This document shows positions 15,990-23,367 of a stretch of 64,000 nt of DNA, piece after piece; the first letter of the stretch is position 1; every line of letters starts with the position of its first letter. Location: assembly GCA_040757775.1 (NCBI GenBank), contig JBFLWQ010000001.1, forward strand, positions 122,917 to 186,916. Direction: 5' to 3'. The stretch is from Thermodesulfobacteriota bacterium. Lineage in GTDB: Bacteria > Desulfobacterota > UBA8473. A program made the translations under genes and the position numbers. Under the pieces are notes generated by a model that was given only the letters and a program-made list of their open reading frames with translations, was not told the origin of the DNA and did not search any database.

Positions 15990-16526
15990 ATGAGAATAGG
16001 CAGGAAGTCACTTCTGTTTGGATGTCACCAGTTTATTTTGCATCCGATATTTGTTCTTATCGCCTGGATACGGCTTTATGGATGGCCACGGAATAAATGG
16101 ATTTATGTCGGGATTCTGATACACGATTGGGGATATTGGTTTTCGAGCGGGTATAACAGCGTATTCGATTCGGATTTTGATATACATACTGTTTGGGCAT
16201 ATAGCAAATTGTTGTCTCAGGACAGAAAAGCGGCTGAGGAATGTTTATACCATAGTAGGTTTTTAGCTATACAACGTAAGAAAACGCCTTCCAGACTATG
16301 TTGGGCTGACAAAATGGCAAGTGCTATCATGCCTAGCTGGTTATGGGCTTTGCTTGCGTGGTTAAGCGGGGAAGGGGACATTTATAGGAATAACCGCAAG
16401 TATGAAACGTACCGAGACGAGAAGATAAGCCTTAAAGAATGGCATAAAGAATACGCCAAATTCATCTTGCCTGTAGTCGAAAAAAATGGAGGTAGGCAAA
16501 ATGTTTGGTCTAAAGAAGTTTTGTGA
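15990..16526 (+). CDS. HD-like phage protein
   Basis: 178 residues. The arrangement HP (18), HD in ILIHDWGY (45-46), YHSR (88) and WADK (107) resembles HD-superfamily metal-dependent phosphohydrolases, including a conserved phage family with LYGWP and PSRLCWADK motifs. Substrate unknown, possibly a nucleotide. Its start follows the loader gene stop directly and its end overlaps the next small gene. Confidence 0.55.
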   Translation: MRIGRKSLLFGCHQFILHPIFVLIAWIRLYGWPRNKWIYVGILIHDWGYWFSSGYNSVFDSDFDIHTVWAYSKLLSQDRKAAEECLYHSRFLAIQRKKTPSRLCWADKMASAIMPSWLWALLAWLSGEGDIYRNNRKYETYRDEKISLKEWHKEYAKFILPVVEKNGGRQNVWSKEVL

Positions 16527-16650
16527 GATGTATTTCAGTAATGACGTAGGATGGTTAATTGTAGCACTGTTGTTTATGCCCTTCGTAGTGTCATGGTTGC
16601 TTAGATCTAGGGCAACAGCATGGTTATTGAGGAAATTGGATATAAGATAG
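16501..16650 (+). CDS. 49-residue single-TM phage protein
   Basis: ATG preceded by GGAGGT within the end of the HD-like gene. The product has one membrane helix (about residues 17-34) followed by Arg-rich residues. Ribosome site and overlap support translation; function unknown. Confidence 0.5.
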   Translation: MFGLKKFCEMYFSNDVGWLIVALLFMPFVVSWLLRSRATAWLLRKLDIR

Positions 16651-16666
16651 GAGGTAGATACATAGC

Positions 16667-16858
16667 ATGGTGGAAACATACAGACTAAAGACTGGAGACA
16701 GGATTTATTCAACCGGTGTGTATTTAAGATGGGATGATGAGAGCAGGAAATTTACCGCAAGGGAAAGTGATTTTGAGGATGATTCGTTTCTTGTCGGCAC
16801 TGGTGAGCATGTAAATATCAGTCAGTTGAGCGATGAAAGACCCTATGTAGAAAGATAA
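16667..16858 (+). CDS. 63-residue phage protein
   Basis: Small acidic soluble protein with a GGAGG site about 12 bases upstream. The beginning (YRLKTGDRIYSTGVYLRWD) suggests a beta-rich fold. No family recognised. Confidence 0.5.
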   Translation: MVETYRLKTGDRIYSTGVYLRWDDESRKFTARESDFEDDSFLVGTGEHVNISQLSDERPYVER

Positions 16859-16869
16859 AGAGGTGGAAG

Positions 16870-17091
16870 TTGGACAGTAATGATAAGATAGTACCGAAAG
16901 AACAGGTTGTAGAAGGAGAAGTTAAGTATAAGACGTTTAGAGCAAATGGGAGGGTAGGAATAGTTTTTAGTAGACCTGTTCAACGTATTGATATGGATCC
17001 GAATGTGGCAATATCGATAGGAAATGAACTGCTGAAACATGGCAGGAAGGTACGAAAGGAAGAGAGAAAGAATAATGCTGGAGATTCTTAG
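16870..17091 (+). CDS. 73-residue phage protein, TTG start
   Basis: Starts at TTG 16870 after AGAGGTGG. The product is mixed alpha/beta with a basic C-terminus (HGRKVRKEERKNN). No family recognised. Belongs to the same tightly packed early operon. Confidence 0.5.
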   Translation: MDSNDKIVPKEQVVEGEVKYKTFRANGRVGIVFSRPVQRIDMDPNVAISIGNELLKHGRKVRKEERKNNAGDS

Positions 17092-17105
17092 AGTGGAGAT
17101 GTGAG

Positions 17106-17675
17106 ATGGAATTTGTTCCGAAACAGGAAAAGGAGAAAGCCCAGGACGTTCCCTATTTTGATGATGTAACCAGTGAAGGAGGCTGGCAGGGGCAGTCAAC
17201 CAGTAAGTCTTTAGAGACGCTCAAGGCGGAAATCGTATCGGCAGTAGGAAGGCTTGGTGGTTTAGTTACAGGGTTTCAGCAAGGAATGTTCATGGTTGGA
17301 GATAAAGAGCGTGAGGGTTATCGAATGTTGTATGTGATTGAACAGCCAAATGGCAATATGATTCGTGGTCGTATGGATATCGCTGCTCTACCGGTAAAGC
17401 AAACCTATAGCCTGAGACGATCCCTTGAAACCAGAAAGGAAAGATCGCTTAAAATGGCTTTGTATATGCTTCGGAACGCTCTGGAAGGAACATGGTTCTT
17501 GCAACAGTTGTCGCCGGGTTACGCTCCCCTTATGCCGTGGATATTGACGTATACAAAGGATGGGGACAAAACCATCACCCAATTGTGGAGCGAAAGTGCC
17601 ACTCTAGGTAAACTACTTCCGCCTGGTGAGAGTGAGTTTATTGAAGGAGTCTTGCTCGAGGAGGGTACTGAATGA
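17106..17675 (+). CDS. Phage protein of unknown function
   Basis: 189 residues, soluble. It has a flexible acidic N-terminus and a central alpha/beta region (MLYVIEQPNGNMIRGRMDIAAL) with KMALYMLRNALEG and PLMPWIL following. No catalytic motif or known family is evident. Its stop overlaps the next start (ATGATG). Confidence 0.5.
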   Translation: MEFVPKQEKEKAQDVPYFDDVTSEGGWQGQSTSKSLETLKAEIVSAVGRLGGLVTGFQQGMFMVGDKEREGYRMLYVIEQPNGNMIRGRMDIAALPVKQTYSLRRSLETRKERSLKMALYMLRNALEGTWFLQQLSPGYAPLMPWILTYTKDGDKTITQLWSESATLGKLLPPGESEFIEGVLLEEGTE

Positions 17676-17983
17676 TGAAATACTTTTGTGAGGAATGTGA
17701 CATCGGTCTTGACAAGCTGATTGATGCAGTTGCTATGGAAATGAAGAAGAAGCTACGGAGAAAGCATGACGAGGGATACCATGGATGGGATGATATCCAC
17801 TTTGTTCAGGAACTATGGGAGAAATTTGAAGAGCATGTGGACCGAGGACTCGAAAAGGACAACATGATAGACATTATGAATCTGGCAGCTTTTCTATGGA
17901 ACATGGCTGACGACGCAAAGGAAATGAACATGCTACCGGCAGTAACGATGAGAGGATTTTCTGAGGAAATCCATGGCGAATGA
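17672..17983 (+). CDS. Phage protein of unknown function, all-helical
   Basis: 103 residues, helical. The pattern KKKLRRKHDEGYHGWDD and IDIMNLAAFLWNMADD is common among phage early proteins annotated only as hypothetical and faintly recalls MazG-like helical folds, but the Glu-rich motif is absent. Overlaps both neighbours. Confidence 0.5.
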   Translation: MMKYFCEECDIGLDKLIDAVAMEMKKKLRRKHDEGYHGWDDIHFVQELWEKFEEHVDRGLEKDNMIDIMNLAAFLWNMADDAKEMNMLPAVTMRGFSEEIHGE

Positions 17984-18170
17984 CGAATTAAAGATCGGAG
18001 ACGAAGTAAAGGTGCCGTATGTTCTTGGAAATATCTCTGCCCTTTGCAGAAGTGGTATTCTAGTAGGACTAATGGAGCCATATGCAAAAGTATTTATCAG
18101 ATACGGTAGTCGCCAAACCGGCTATTGGATAGGGAAAATTGCTGAGGTGCGGAAGATACATCGCAAATAA
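17973..18170 (+). CDS. 65-residue phage protein, SH3-like
   Basis: Short protein beginning MANDELKIGDEVKVPYV, with alternating hydrophobic strands suggesting a small beta-barrel. The start lies 11 bases inside the upstream gene. Function unknown. Confidence 0.45.
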   Translation: MANDELKIGDEVKVPYVLGNISALCRSGILVGLMEPYAKVFIRYGSRQTGYWIGKIAEVRKIHRK

Positions 18171-18180
18171 GAGGATAATT

Positions 18181-18849
18181 ATGAATCGAACCAAGATTGA
18201 ATATGCTGATTGGACTTGGAATCCGATAGTGGGCTGTAAACATGGATGTTTCTACTGTTATGGTGAAAGACTTAACGATCGTTTTAAATGGATCCCAAAT
18301 TGGAATATACCAGGCTATTATGATGAAAGGTTGGAAGATCCGTTAAAAGAGAAAACTCCATCAAGAATATTGGTCGGGTCTATGTGTGATTTGCTTGGTG
18401 ATTGGGTTGTTACGGCATATATCCAGTACATTATAGATGTAACTGGCAAGTGTCCTCACCATACCTTTCTTTTTCTGACCAAAAACCCAAAGAGATACCA
18501 AGAGTTTGAGTTCCCCGAAAATTGCTGGTTGGGAATGACCGTTTCTAGCTATTGTCCGGCATTTGGTGTATTCCATCCATTTTATTCCAGAAACCAAGAA
18601 AATAAGAAATGGATTTCTTTCGAGCCGTTATTGTATGATCCCTATCCTTTATTAGAAGATTTCGTTTTTAAACCTTGTGATTGGATAGTAATCGGAGCAA
18701 TGACAGGACGATATCGAAAAGATTATCCTGTAAAAAAAGAATGGATTGAGAAGATTTTAATGCAAGCAGACAAATGGAGTATTCCTGTTTTTATGAAAGA
18801 TAACCTTAACCCTTATTGGGATGAAGAATGGAGGAGTGAGTTACCATGA
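18181..18849 (+). CDS. DUF5131 / phage Gp37-Gp68-family protein
   Basis: 222 residues from ATG 18181 (GAGGA upstream). The motifs KIEYADWTWNP, GCKHGCFYCYGERL (Cys19/23/26, radical-SAM-like spacing), LVGSMCDLLGDWV, FLTKNPKRY, WISFEPLL and VIGAMTG are diagnostic of this phage family. It probably binds an iron-sulphur cluster; its reaction is not known. Its stop codon overlaps the ATG of a 30-residue gene. Confidence 0.85.
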   Translation: MNRTKIEYADWTWNPIVGCKHGCFYCYGERLNDRFKWIPNWNIPGYYDERLEDPLKEKTPSRILVGSMCDLLGDWVVTAYIQYIIDVTGKCPHHTFLFLTKNPKRYQEFEFPENCWLGMTVSSYCPAFGVFHPFYSRNQENKKWISFEPLLYDPYPLLEDFVFKPCDWIVIGAMTGRYRKDYPVKKEWIEKILMQADKWSIPVFMKDNLNPYWDEEWRSELP

Positions 18850-18938
18850 AAAAGGCAATAATCAAATGGCTGATTAAGCATTGGTTGAAGGGGTATCACT
18901 TGGCAAGAAACCCCAAAAGGAAGGAAAAGGAAACATGA
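18846..18938 (+). CDS. 30-residue basic peptide
   Basis: ATGA-type overlaps at both ends with DUF5131 and ASCH genes. The product is strongly basic (KKAIIKWLIKHWLKG, RNPKRKEKET). It may be translated by coupling; could equally be a linker serving reinitiation of the ASCH gene. Confidence 0.35.
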   Translation: MKKAIIKWLIKHWLKGYHLARNPKRKEKET

Positions 18939-19315
18939 AAGCTCTGTCAATCAAGCAACCTTGGGCATGGGCAATTATCCACGGAGGCAAGGACATAGAA
19001 AACAGAACTTGGCCGACAAGGTTTAGGGGGAGGTTTCTCGTCCATGCCTCAAAGACCTTCGACATGGAAGGCTGGAAATGGATTGCCAGGATGGAGGGTA
19101 GGCTATGCATCCAACAGTCAATAGCGGAGTTGCCACATTACAAAGATTTTCTGATGGGAGGAATCATCGGGAGCGTGGAGATTGTAGGGTGTGTTAGGCA
19201 TCATGGTTCTCTATGGTTTGAGGGGCCTTATGGTTTTGTTCTTGCGGATCCTAGGCCGATGGAATTCATGCTATGCAAAGGGAGCCTTGGATTTTTTGAT
19301 GTATCTGCCTTTTAA
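18935..19315 (+). CDS. ASCH-domain protein
   Basis: 126 residues from ATG 18935. KALSIKQPWAWAIIHGGKDIENR is the ASCH N-terminal signature, followed by GRFLVHASKTF and GGIIGSVEIVGCV. The fold is related to PUA and YT521-B RNA-binding domains; ASCH proteins bind RNA or modified nucleotides and some hydrolyse N4-acetylcytidine. Common in phage early regions. Longer upstream starts would overlap the basic peptide gene and lack a better ribosome site. Confidence 0.85.
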   Translation: MKALSIKQPWAWAIIHGGKDIENRTWPTRFRGRFLVHASKTFDMEGWKWIARMEGRLCIQQSIAELPHYKDFLMGGIIGSVEIVGCVRHHGSLWFEGPYGFVLADPRPMEFMLCKGSLGFFDVSAF

Positions 19316-19334
19316 ACAGAGGACAGGAATACAA

Positions 19335-19448
19335 GTGGTTTTTGAAATGCTGGACTGCAAACGGATTGCACTGTGCAAGGAGACTAAGGAATGTTGGAAG
19401 GCTGTTGGGCTTGATTGGATGAACCCAGGATGTAATTGCAGTCTATAA
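19335..19448 (+). CDS. Possible 37-residue cysteine-rich peptide
   Basis: GTG start after AGGA; product has five Cys (LDCKR, LCKE, ECWK, GCNC), enough for a small metal site. It occupies most of the gap between the ASCH and nuclease genes. Supported only by position and Cys pattern. Confidence 0.35.
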   Translation: MVFEMLDCKRIALCKETKECWKAVGLDWMNPGCNCSL

Positions 19449-19465
19449 CTATAAAAGTGTGAAGA

Positions 19466-19804
19466 ATGATAGCAAAGATGTCTGAAGTTGAGATTGCGAA
19501 AGTTGTAATAGGATGGTTACAAGACCTTCGATGGGAGGTATATCAGGAGGTTCAAATAGGAGCGTGTGGGCCAATAGCTGATATTGTTGCTGTGCAAGAC
19601 AAGCTATTATGGATTATTGAAGTTAAACGTAGCCTTGGATTATCTGTTATTGGACAGGCACTCCACTGGAAAACATTTTGCCACTATGTTTCTGTAGCTG
19701 TACCGTATAAACGATGGACGAAGGAACATGACACTGCTGTCTATTTTATGAAAAGAGATGGGATTGGATTGTTAAAAGTACAATTACCTTCTGAGTACCG
19801 GTAG
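19466..19804 (+). CDS. PD-(D/E)XK-like nuclease domain protein
   Basis: 112 residues, the size of a minimal nuclease domain. GPIADIVAVQDKLLWIIEVKRS supplies the PD-(D/E)XK core (Asp39, Glu52-x-Lys54) after a helix, with IGQALHWK following as in restriction-type folds. It may cut DNA or recognise junctions. An internal Met at codon 5 is an alternative start. Confidence 0.65.
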   Translation: MIAKMSEVEIAKVVIGWLQDLRWEVYQEVQIGACGPIADIVAVQDKLLWIIEVKRSLGLSVIGQALHWKTFCHYVSVAVPYKRWTKEHDTAVYFMKRDGIGLLKVQLPSEYR

Positions 19805-19837
19805 AATGGGAACATATCTGAGGTATGTAGGCCCAAG

Positions 19838-20152
19838 TTGAGGAGAAAAGCACTCGTAAGTAAGATCATGGCTATACTGACCAAAGAGCACCGGACATTC
19901 GCCGAGGCGGGTAATTGTGACGGTAAAAGGTTCACGCCGTTTCAGGCTACATGTATGAAGGTAGCTGCAACTGTAAAGGCAAGCCCCGGGATAATACTAA
20001 AAGATCTCATTGAAAGTGTTGATACACATTATACAAGCACTTCTATCGCTAGGACAAGTATTTTAAAGTGGACTCAGCAAGGAATAATTAAGGGTATACA
20101 TATCGAATATGAAGATGAAGGAAAAACAATTAGATTTTATCCAAATGGCTAA
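19838..20152 (+). CDS. Small DNA-binding-like protein (winged helix?)
   Basis: About 104 residues, start uncertain: TTG 19838 or ATG 19868. The region FQATCMKVAATVKASPGIILKDLIESVDT through ARTSILKWTQQGIIKGI, residues about 35-90, has the helix pattern of a winged helix. No family name; could regulate late genes or excision. Confidence 0.4.
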   Translation: MRRKALVSKIMAILTKEHRTFAEAGNCDGKRFTPFQATCMKVAATVKASPGIILKDLIESVDTHYTSTSIARTSILKWTQQGIIKGIHIEYEDEGKTIRFYPNG

Positions 20153-20223
20153 CGAGGGAAGGCGATTTTTAAGTGTTCCTATTGACAGGCTGGCAAACCG
20201 AGAAATATTGTGGTGTGAAAAAT

Positions 20224-20619
20224 ATGGACCAAGTATGGCTATTTAATCAGAAAGAAACCTGCAAAATGCTAGGTATTTCTCCAACCACCCTGATTAGCCT
20301 ACAGAGGGAAGGTTGGATAGAATTTGTTAGAATCCCTGGGCAAAAAGTGATAAAGTACTCCGCAGATTCAATATCAGAATTTATAAGGAGGAATAGTTAT
20401 GTCTGTACGAAAGAGGGGGAAAAATCGCTGGCAGATTCGATTCACTCCGCCCAGGGGGGACAGAGTAGAGATAACGGTGAAGGCAAGGAACAGGCGAGAG
20501 GCGGAGCAATTGGAGATGGAAGTAAAGATGGAGCTTCAAAGAAAAGATTTGGGCCTCAAGTCAATAAGGCTCACGTTCGGAGAATTGTCCGAGAAGTATG
20601 CGAGAGGCATCAAGGATAG
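20224..20619 (+). CDS. Excisionase-like MerR/HTH_17 protein overlapping the integrase
   Basis: The first ~58 residues (QKETCKMLGISPTTLISL, then VIKYSADSISEFIRRN) are a winged helix of the excisionase/MerR-like HTH_17 type. The frame continues 73 codons past the integrase start in a different frame, giving a Gly/Lys-rich tail with no domain look. The functional part ends near 20399. It should bend DNA at the attachment site and steer the integrase to excision. Confidence 0.65.
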   Translation: MDQVWLFNQKETCKMLGISPTTLISLQREGWIEFVRIPGQKVIKYSADSISEFIRRNSYVCTKEGEKSLADSIHSAQGGQSRDNGEGKEQARGGAIGDGSKDGASKKRFGPQVNKAHVRRIVREVCERHQG

Positions 20620-21400
20620 GTCTGTTCTTTACAGATTGAACATTTTGACCAAGTATTTTGGGAAGGAAAAGGTTAGTTCTATATCAAAAGGAGAGATAAT
20701 AGACTGCATTGAGTATCTAAAGCAGGAAAGAGGTGTCAAGCCAGCAACGGCTAACCGATACATTGCCGTTATGTCAAGAATGTGGAATTGGTATGGAATA
20801 TCTCCTAACCCCTGTGAGGGGATAGACCGGGAATGCGAAGAAGAAAGGCTGAGATACTTAGAGATAGACGAAATTGAAAGACTTGTTAAATGTTTCGGCT
20901 ATCCCTACAGGTGGATAGTAGAGCTTGCGGTGTATTCGGGGCTACGAAAGGGCAATATCATCGATTTACGTCGGGATTGGGTAGATGGGAAAGATATGGT
21001 GTTCAGGATACCGAAGGCGTCTCACAAGAGCAGGAAATTCCTCGAGATCCCGTACACCGAAAGAGTACAGACAATCCTAAACGATATTCCTTTGAGCATT
21101 GATGGAAGATACTTTCATGTTGCAGATATACGTAAGGTATGGTATAAAGGTTTAAATAAAGCAGGACTCTATAAGTTGAATGATCCTGAACGATTACGGG
21201 ATTTTCGGTTTCACGATTTACGACATACATTTGCTACCCATATGTGGAAGGCAGGTTTCCGGCTTGATCAGATAATGGTCATGCTAGGAGTGAGCGATAT
21301 ATCCGTTGTACAGAGATACGCTCATGTGCATAGAGACATGAGGAGCAGGATGGTAATTCAGGCAGATAAGTATTTTAAAGACTCTGCATTTTCTCGGTAA
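20399..21400 (+). CDS. int: Tyrosine-recombinase integrase
   Basis: 333 residues from an ATG with AAGGAGG. N-terminal AP2-like arm-binding segment (RKRGKNRWQIRFTPP), SAM-like core-binding domain (about 65-150), and catalytic domain with Arg in YSGLRKGN, Lys in IPKASHKSRK, HDLRHTFATH and the Tyr nucleophile in VVQRYAHVH. The usual second His (LGH) is Val here (MLGVSDIS), a tolerated but less common variant. It lies at the end of the element beside the tRNA-Arg scar, its inferred target. Confidence 0.92.
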   Translation: MSVRKRGKNRWQIRFTPPRGDRVEITVKARNRREAEQLEMEVKMELQRKDLGLKSIRLTFGELSEKYARGIKDRSVLYRLNILTKYFGKEKVSSISKGEIIDCIEYLKQERGVKPATANRYIAVMSRMWNWYGISPNPCEGIDRECEEERLRYLEIDEIERLVKCFGYPYRWIVELAVYSGLRKGNIIDLRRDWVDGKDMVFRIPKASHKSRKFLEIPYTERVQTILNDIPLSIDGRYFHVADIRKVWYKGLNKAGLYKLNDPERLRDFRFHDLRHTFATHMWKAGFRLDQIMVMLGVSDISVVQRYAHVHRDMRSRMVIQADKYFKDSAFSR

Positions 21401-21467
21401 ATTGACAAGCTGTGGGTCAGGAATGGGTCAAAGATTGTGTAACTATTTGAAATTATTAGATGGTGTG

Positions 21468-21514
21468 AGGGATTCCTAATCCCTGTGCCGCGTGTTCGAG
21501 TCACGCCGGGGGCA
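21468..21514 (+). other. attR-like scar: 3' half of tRNA-Arg(CCT)
   Basis: Anticodon arm AGGGA-TTCCTAA-TCCCT (anticodon CCT), variable loop, T-arm GCGTG-TTCGAGT-CACGC, acceptor strand CGGGGGC and discriminator A. No 5' half or D-arm precedes it, so this is a partial tRNA, not a gene. Integration in a tRNA 3' end duplicates just this part at the integrase-proximal end. The intact tRNA-Arg should therefore sit at the left end, outside the window. Confidence 0.8.
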
Positions 21515-21575
21515 CTTCTTCTATTCGGAAGCTTTTATATATATTCTTAGATTTTATAAAAAAGGAGGTACTGAA

Positions 21576-21695
21576 ATGAAAAAACGTGTAGTTATTCTCT
21601 GTATGGTAATTTCACTACTGGTCACTTTTTCTCTCGGTTGTGCGAGACCATCACCGTCTCCAGAGAAGAAAGTCAACATAGTTGACATCAAGTGA
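21576..21695 (+). CDS. 39-residue small lipoprotein
   Basis: Starts at an ATG with a perfect AAGGAGGT site. A signal peptide ends in SLGC (Cys22 lipidation); the mature part is only 18 residues (ARPSPSPEKK...). First host-side gene after the attachment scar. Entericidin-like in size, but no family claimed. Confidence 0.6.
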   Translation: MKKRVVILCMVISLLVTFSLGCARPSPSPEKKVNIVDIK

Positions 21696-21701
21696 TAGGA
21701 A

Positions 21702-21772
21702 AAGGTGAAAGCCGGCAAGACAAATAAAATGAAAGAGACGCCGAACAGTTAAGTGTTCATCGGCTTTACCTT
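21702..21772. repeat. Stem-loop-forming intergenic sequence
   Basis: AAGGTGAAAGCCG at 21702-21714 pairs with CGGCTTTACCTT at 21761-21772 with one bulge; a second stem GCCG/CGGC lies inside. No T-tract follows, so it is not a clear terminator. It may be a leader or small RNA before the caspase-like gene. Confidence 0.35.
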
Positions 21773-21905
21773 AACCTAGCTAACCAACAAATACAACAGT
21801 GTCATCAATAATACTCGAACCCCGTATTCGAAAGAGGGTGGTGATTTGTTTTCCCCACAGTACCTCCTGCAAACGACTATTATCCTGCATAAATGGAGAT
21901 CTATT

Positions 21906-23264
21906 ATGAAACGATTATACACATTCATTTTTACCTTTATTATGCTTGTAATGCTTGCGGGGTGTGCTCAACCATTGATGGAAGCAATAGAGCGTGATGA
22001 CATGAATGCTGTTAAAAAGATTCTGGATGAGGGAGCCGGTACTAAAAAAGAGGATATCAATATGGCTTTGCATGAGGCAGCATATAATGGTCGTTACGAG
22101 ATTGTAAAATTCCTGCTGGATAGGGGGGCTAATGTAAATAGCAGTTACTGGGGCAATAATACAGCCCTATTCACTGCAATAGATCATGGCCATATCAAAA
22201 CGGTTGGAGTTTTACTCGATCGTGGAGCTGACATTAATATAAAAAGTACTATTTATTTGACTGTTGGAGGCGTTCTGCTCGGTAGCATGAAGCAATTCCA
22301 GATCAGCCCATTGGCGGCAGCAGCATGGAAGGGACATACCGGCGTTACAGCTCTCTTACTGGACAGAGCAACGGATCCAGATCTGGTTTTGGATGTGGCG
22401 AAGGCCGATCTGGAGATACTCTCATCAGCCTCACCGCAGGCTAAGAGCGGTATTGTGTTACTGGAACGGTTAGCAAAAAGGCGTGAAACGGCAAAACAAC
22501 CGATAGCAACTGCACCAGAAAAAGAAACGGGTGAGCAAATGTCTTCTTTAAGCCCGGCCCCGGCATCAGCAATGCAAGGGCAGCGTCTCGCACTGGTTAT
22601 CGGTAACGACAGTTATGACCTTGCCCGCCTTAAGAACCCTGTCAACGATGCCATGGATATGGCTTTGACCCTTAAAAATCTCGGTTTCATTGTAGAGTTT
22701 AGGAAAAACGCAAATCTTCAGGAAATGGAAGATGCGATCGAAAACTTTGGTAATCACCTTAAGCGGGGCGGCGTTGGGCTCTTTTACTTTGCAGGACACG
22801 GAGCCCAGATCAGCGGCACCAATTATCTCATCCCGATTGGAGCCAGGATAAACAAGGAATCCGACGTCAAATACAAGGCCGTTGATGCCAACAGAATCCT
22901 TGATGAGATGGCTAATGCCAATAACGGACTGAACATTGTAATCCTTGATGCCTGCCGAGATAATCCTTACGCAAAGAGTTTTCGTTCAGCAAGTCGGGGA
23001 CTGGCAATTATCAGCACTGCACCGAAAGGAACCTTCATTTCCTATTCAACTGGTCCGGGTCAGGTGGCAAGGGATGGCGATGGGAGGAATAGCCCCTACA
23101 CAGCGGCACTCTTGGAAAGCATTGTAAAACCCGGGCTTCCCATTGAACAGGTCTTCAAAAGGGTTCGCCAGCGTCTGGATGCAGAGACAAACGGCCAGCA
23201 AATCCCCTGGGAGCTATCTTCATTAAAGGGTGATTTCTACTTTGCGATGGATAAAAATCAGTAA
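21906..23264 (+). CDS. Lipoprotein with ankyrin repeats and a caspase-like (C14) peptidase domain
   Basis: 452 residues from ATG 21906. Signal peptide with lipobox LAGC (Cys20). Residues about 25-175 are ankyrin repeats (DMNAVKKILDEGA, YEIVKFLLDRGANVN, IKTVGVLLDRGADIN). After a Pro/Ala linker the C-terminal ~230 residues are a caspase/metacaspase domain: RLALVIGNDSY, catalytic His in YFAGHGAQ, catalytic Cys in ILDACRDNP. It should be tethered to a membrane with a cytosol-excluded protease, an unusual placement. Substrate unknown. The linked ankyrin repeats probably bind protein. Confidence 0.85.
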   Translation: MKRLYTFIFTFIMLVMLAGCAQPLMEAIERDDMNAVKKILDEGAGTKKEDINMALHEAAYNGRYEIVKFLLDRGANVNSSYWGNNTALFTAIDHGHIKTVGVLLDRGADINIKSTIYLTVGGVLLGSMKQFQISPLAAAAWKGHTGVTALLLDRATDPDLVLDVAKADLEILSSASPQAKSGIVLLERLAKRRETAKQPIATAPEKETGEQMSSLSPAPASAMQGQRLALVIGNDSYDLARLKNPVNDAMDMALTLKNLGFIVEFRKNANLQEMEDAIENFGNHLKRGGVGLFYFAGHGAQISGTNYLIPIGARINKESDVKYKAVDANRILDEMANANNGLNIVILDACRDNPYAKSFRSASRGLAIISTAPKGTFISYSTGPGQVARDGDGRNSPYTAALLESIVKPGLPIEQVFKRVRQRLDAETNGQQIPWELSSLKGDFYFAMDKNQ

Positions 23265-23367
23265 AGGTTGCAACGCACAGACCTGAATCATTTCTTTCGA
23301 TTTAATGATGTCATACCACTGGATATCGAGCCCTGGAAATATGGGAGTTGTCCCACATTTTCCTCTC

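Noticed and set aside
21400-21520. Complete tRNA gene after the integrase
   Set aside because: Only the anticodon arm, T-arm and 3' acceptor strand are present; no 5' half precedes them.
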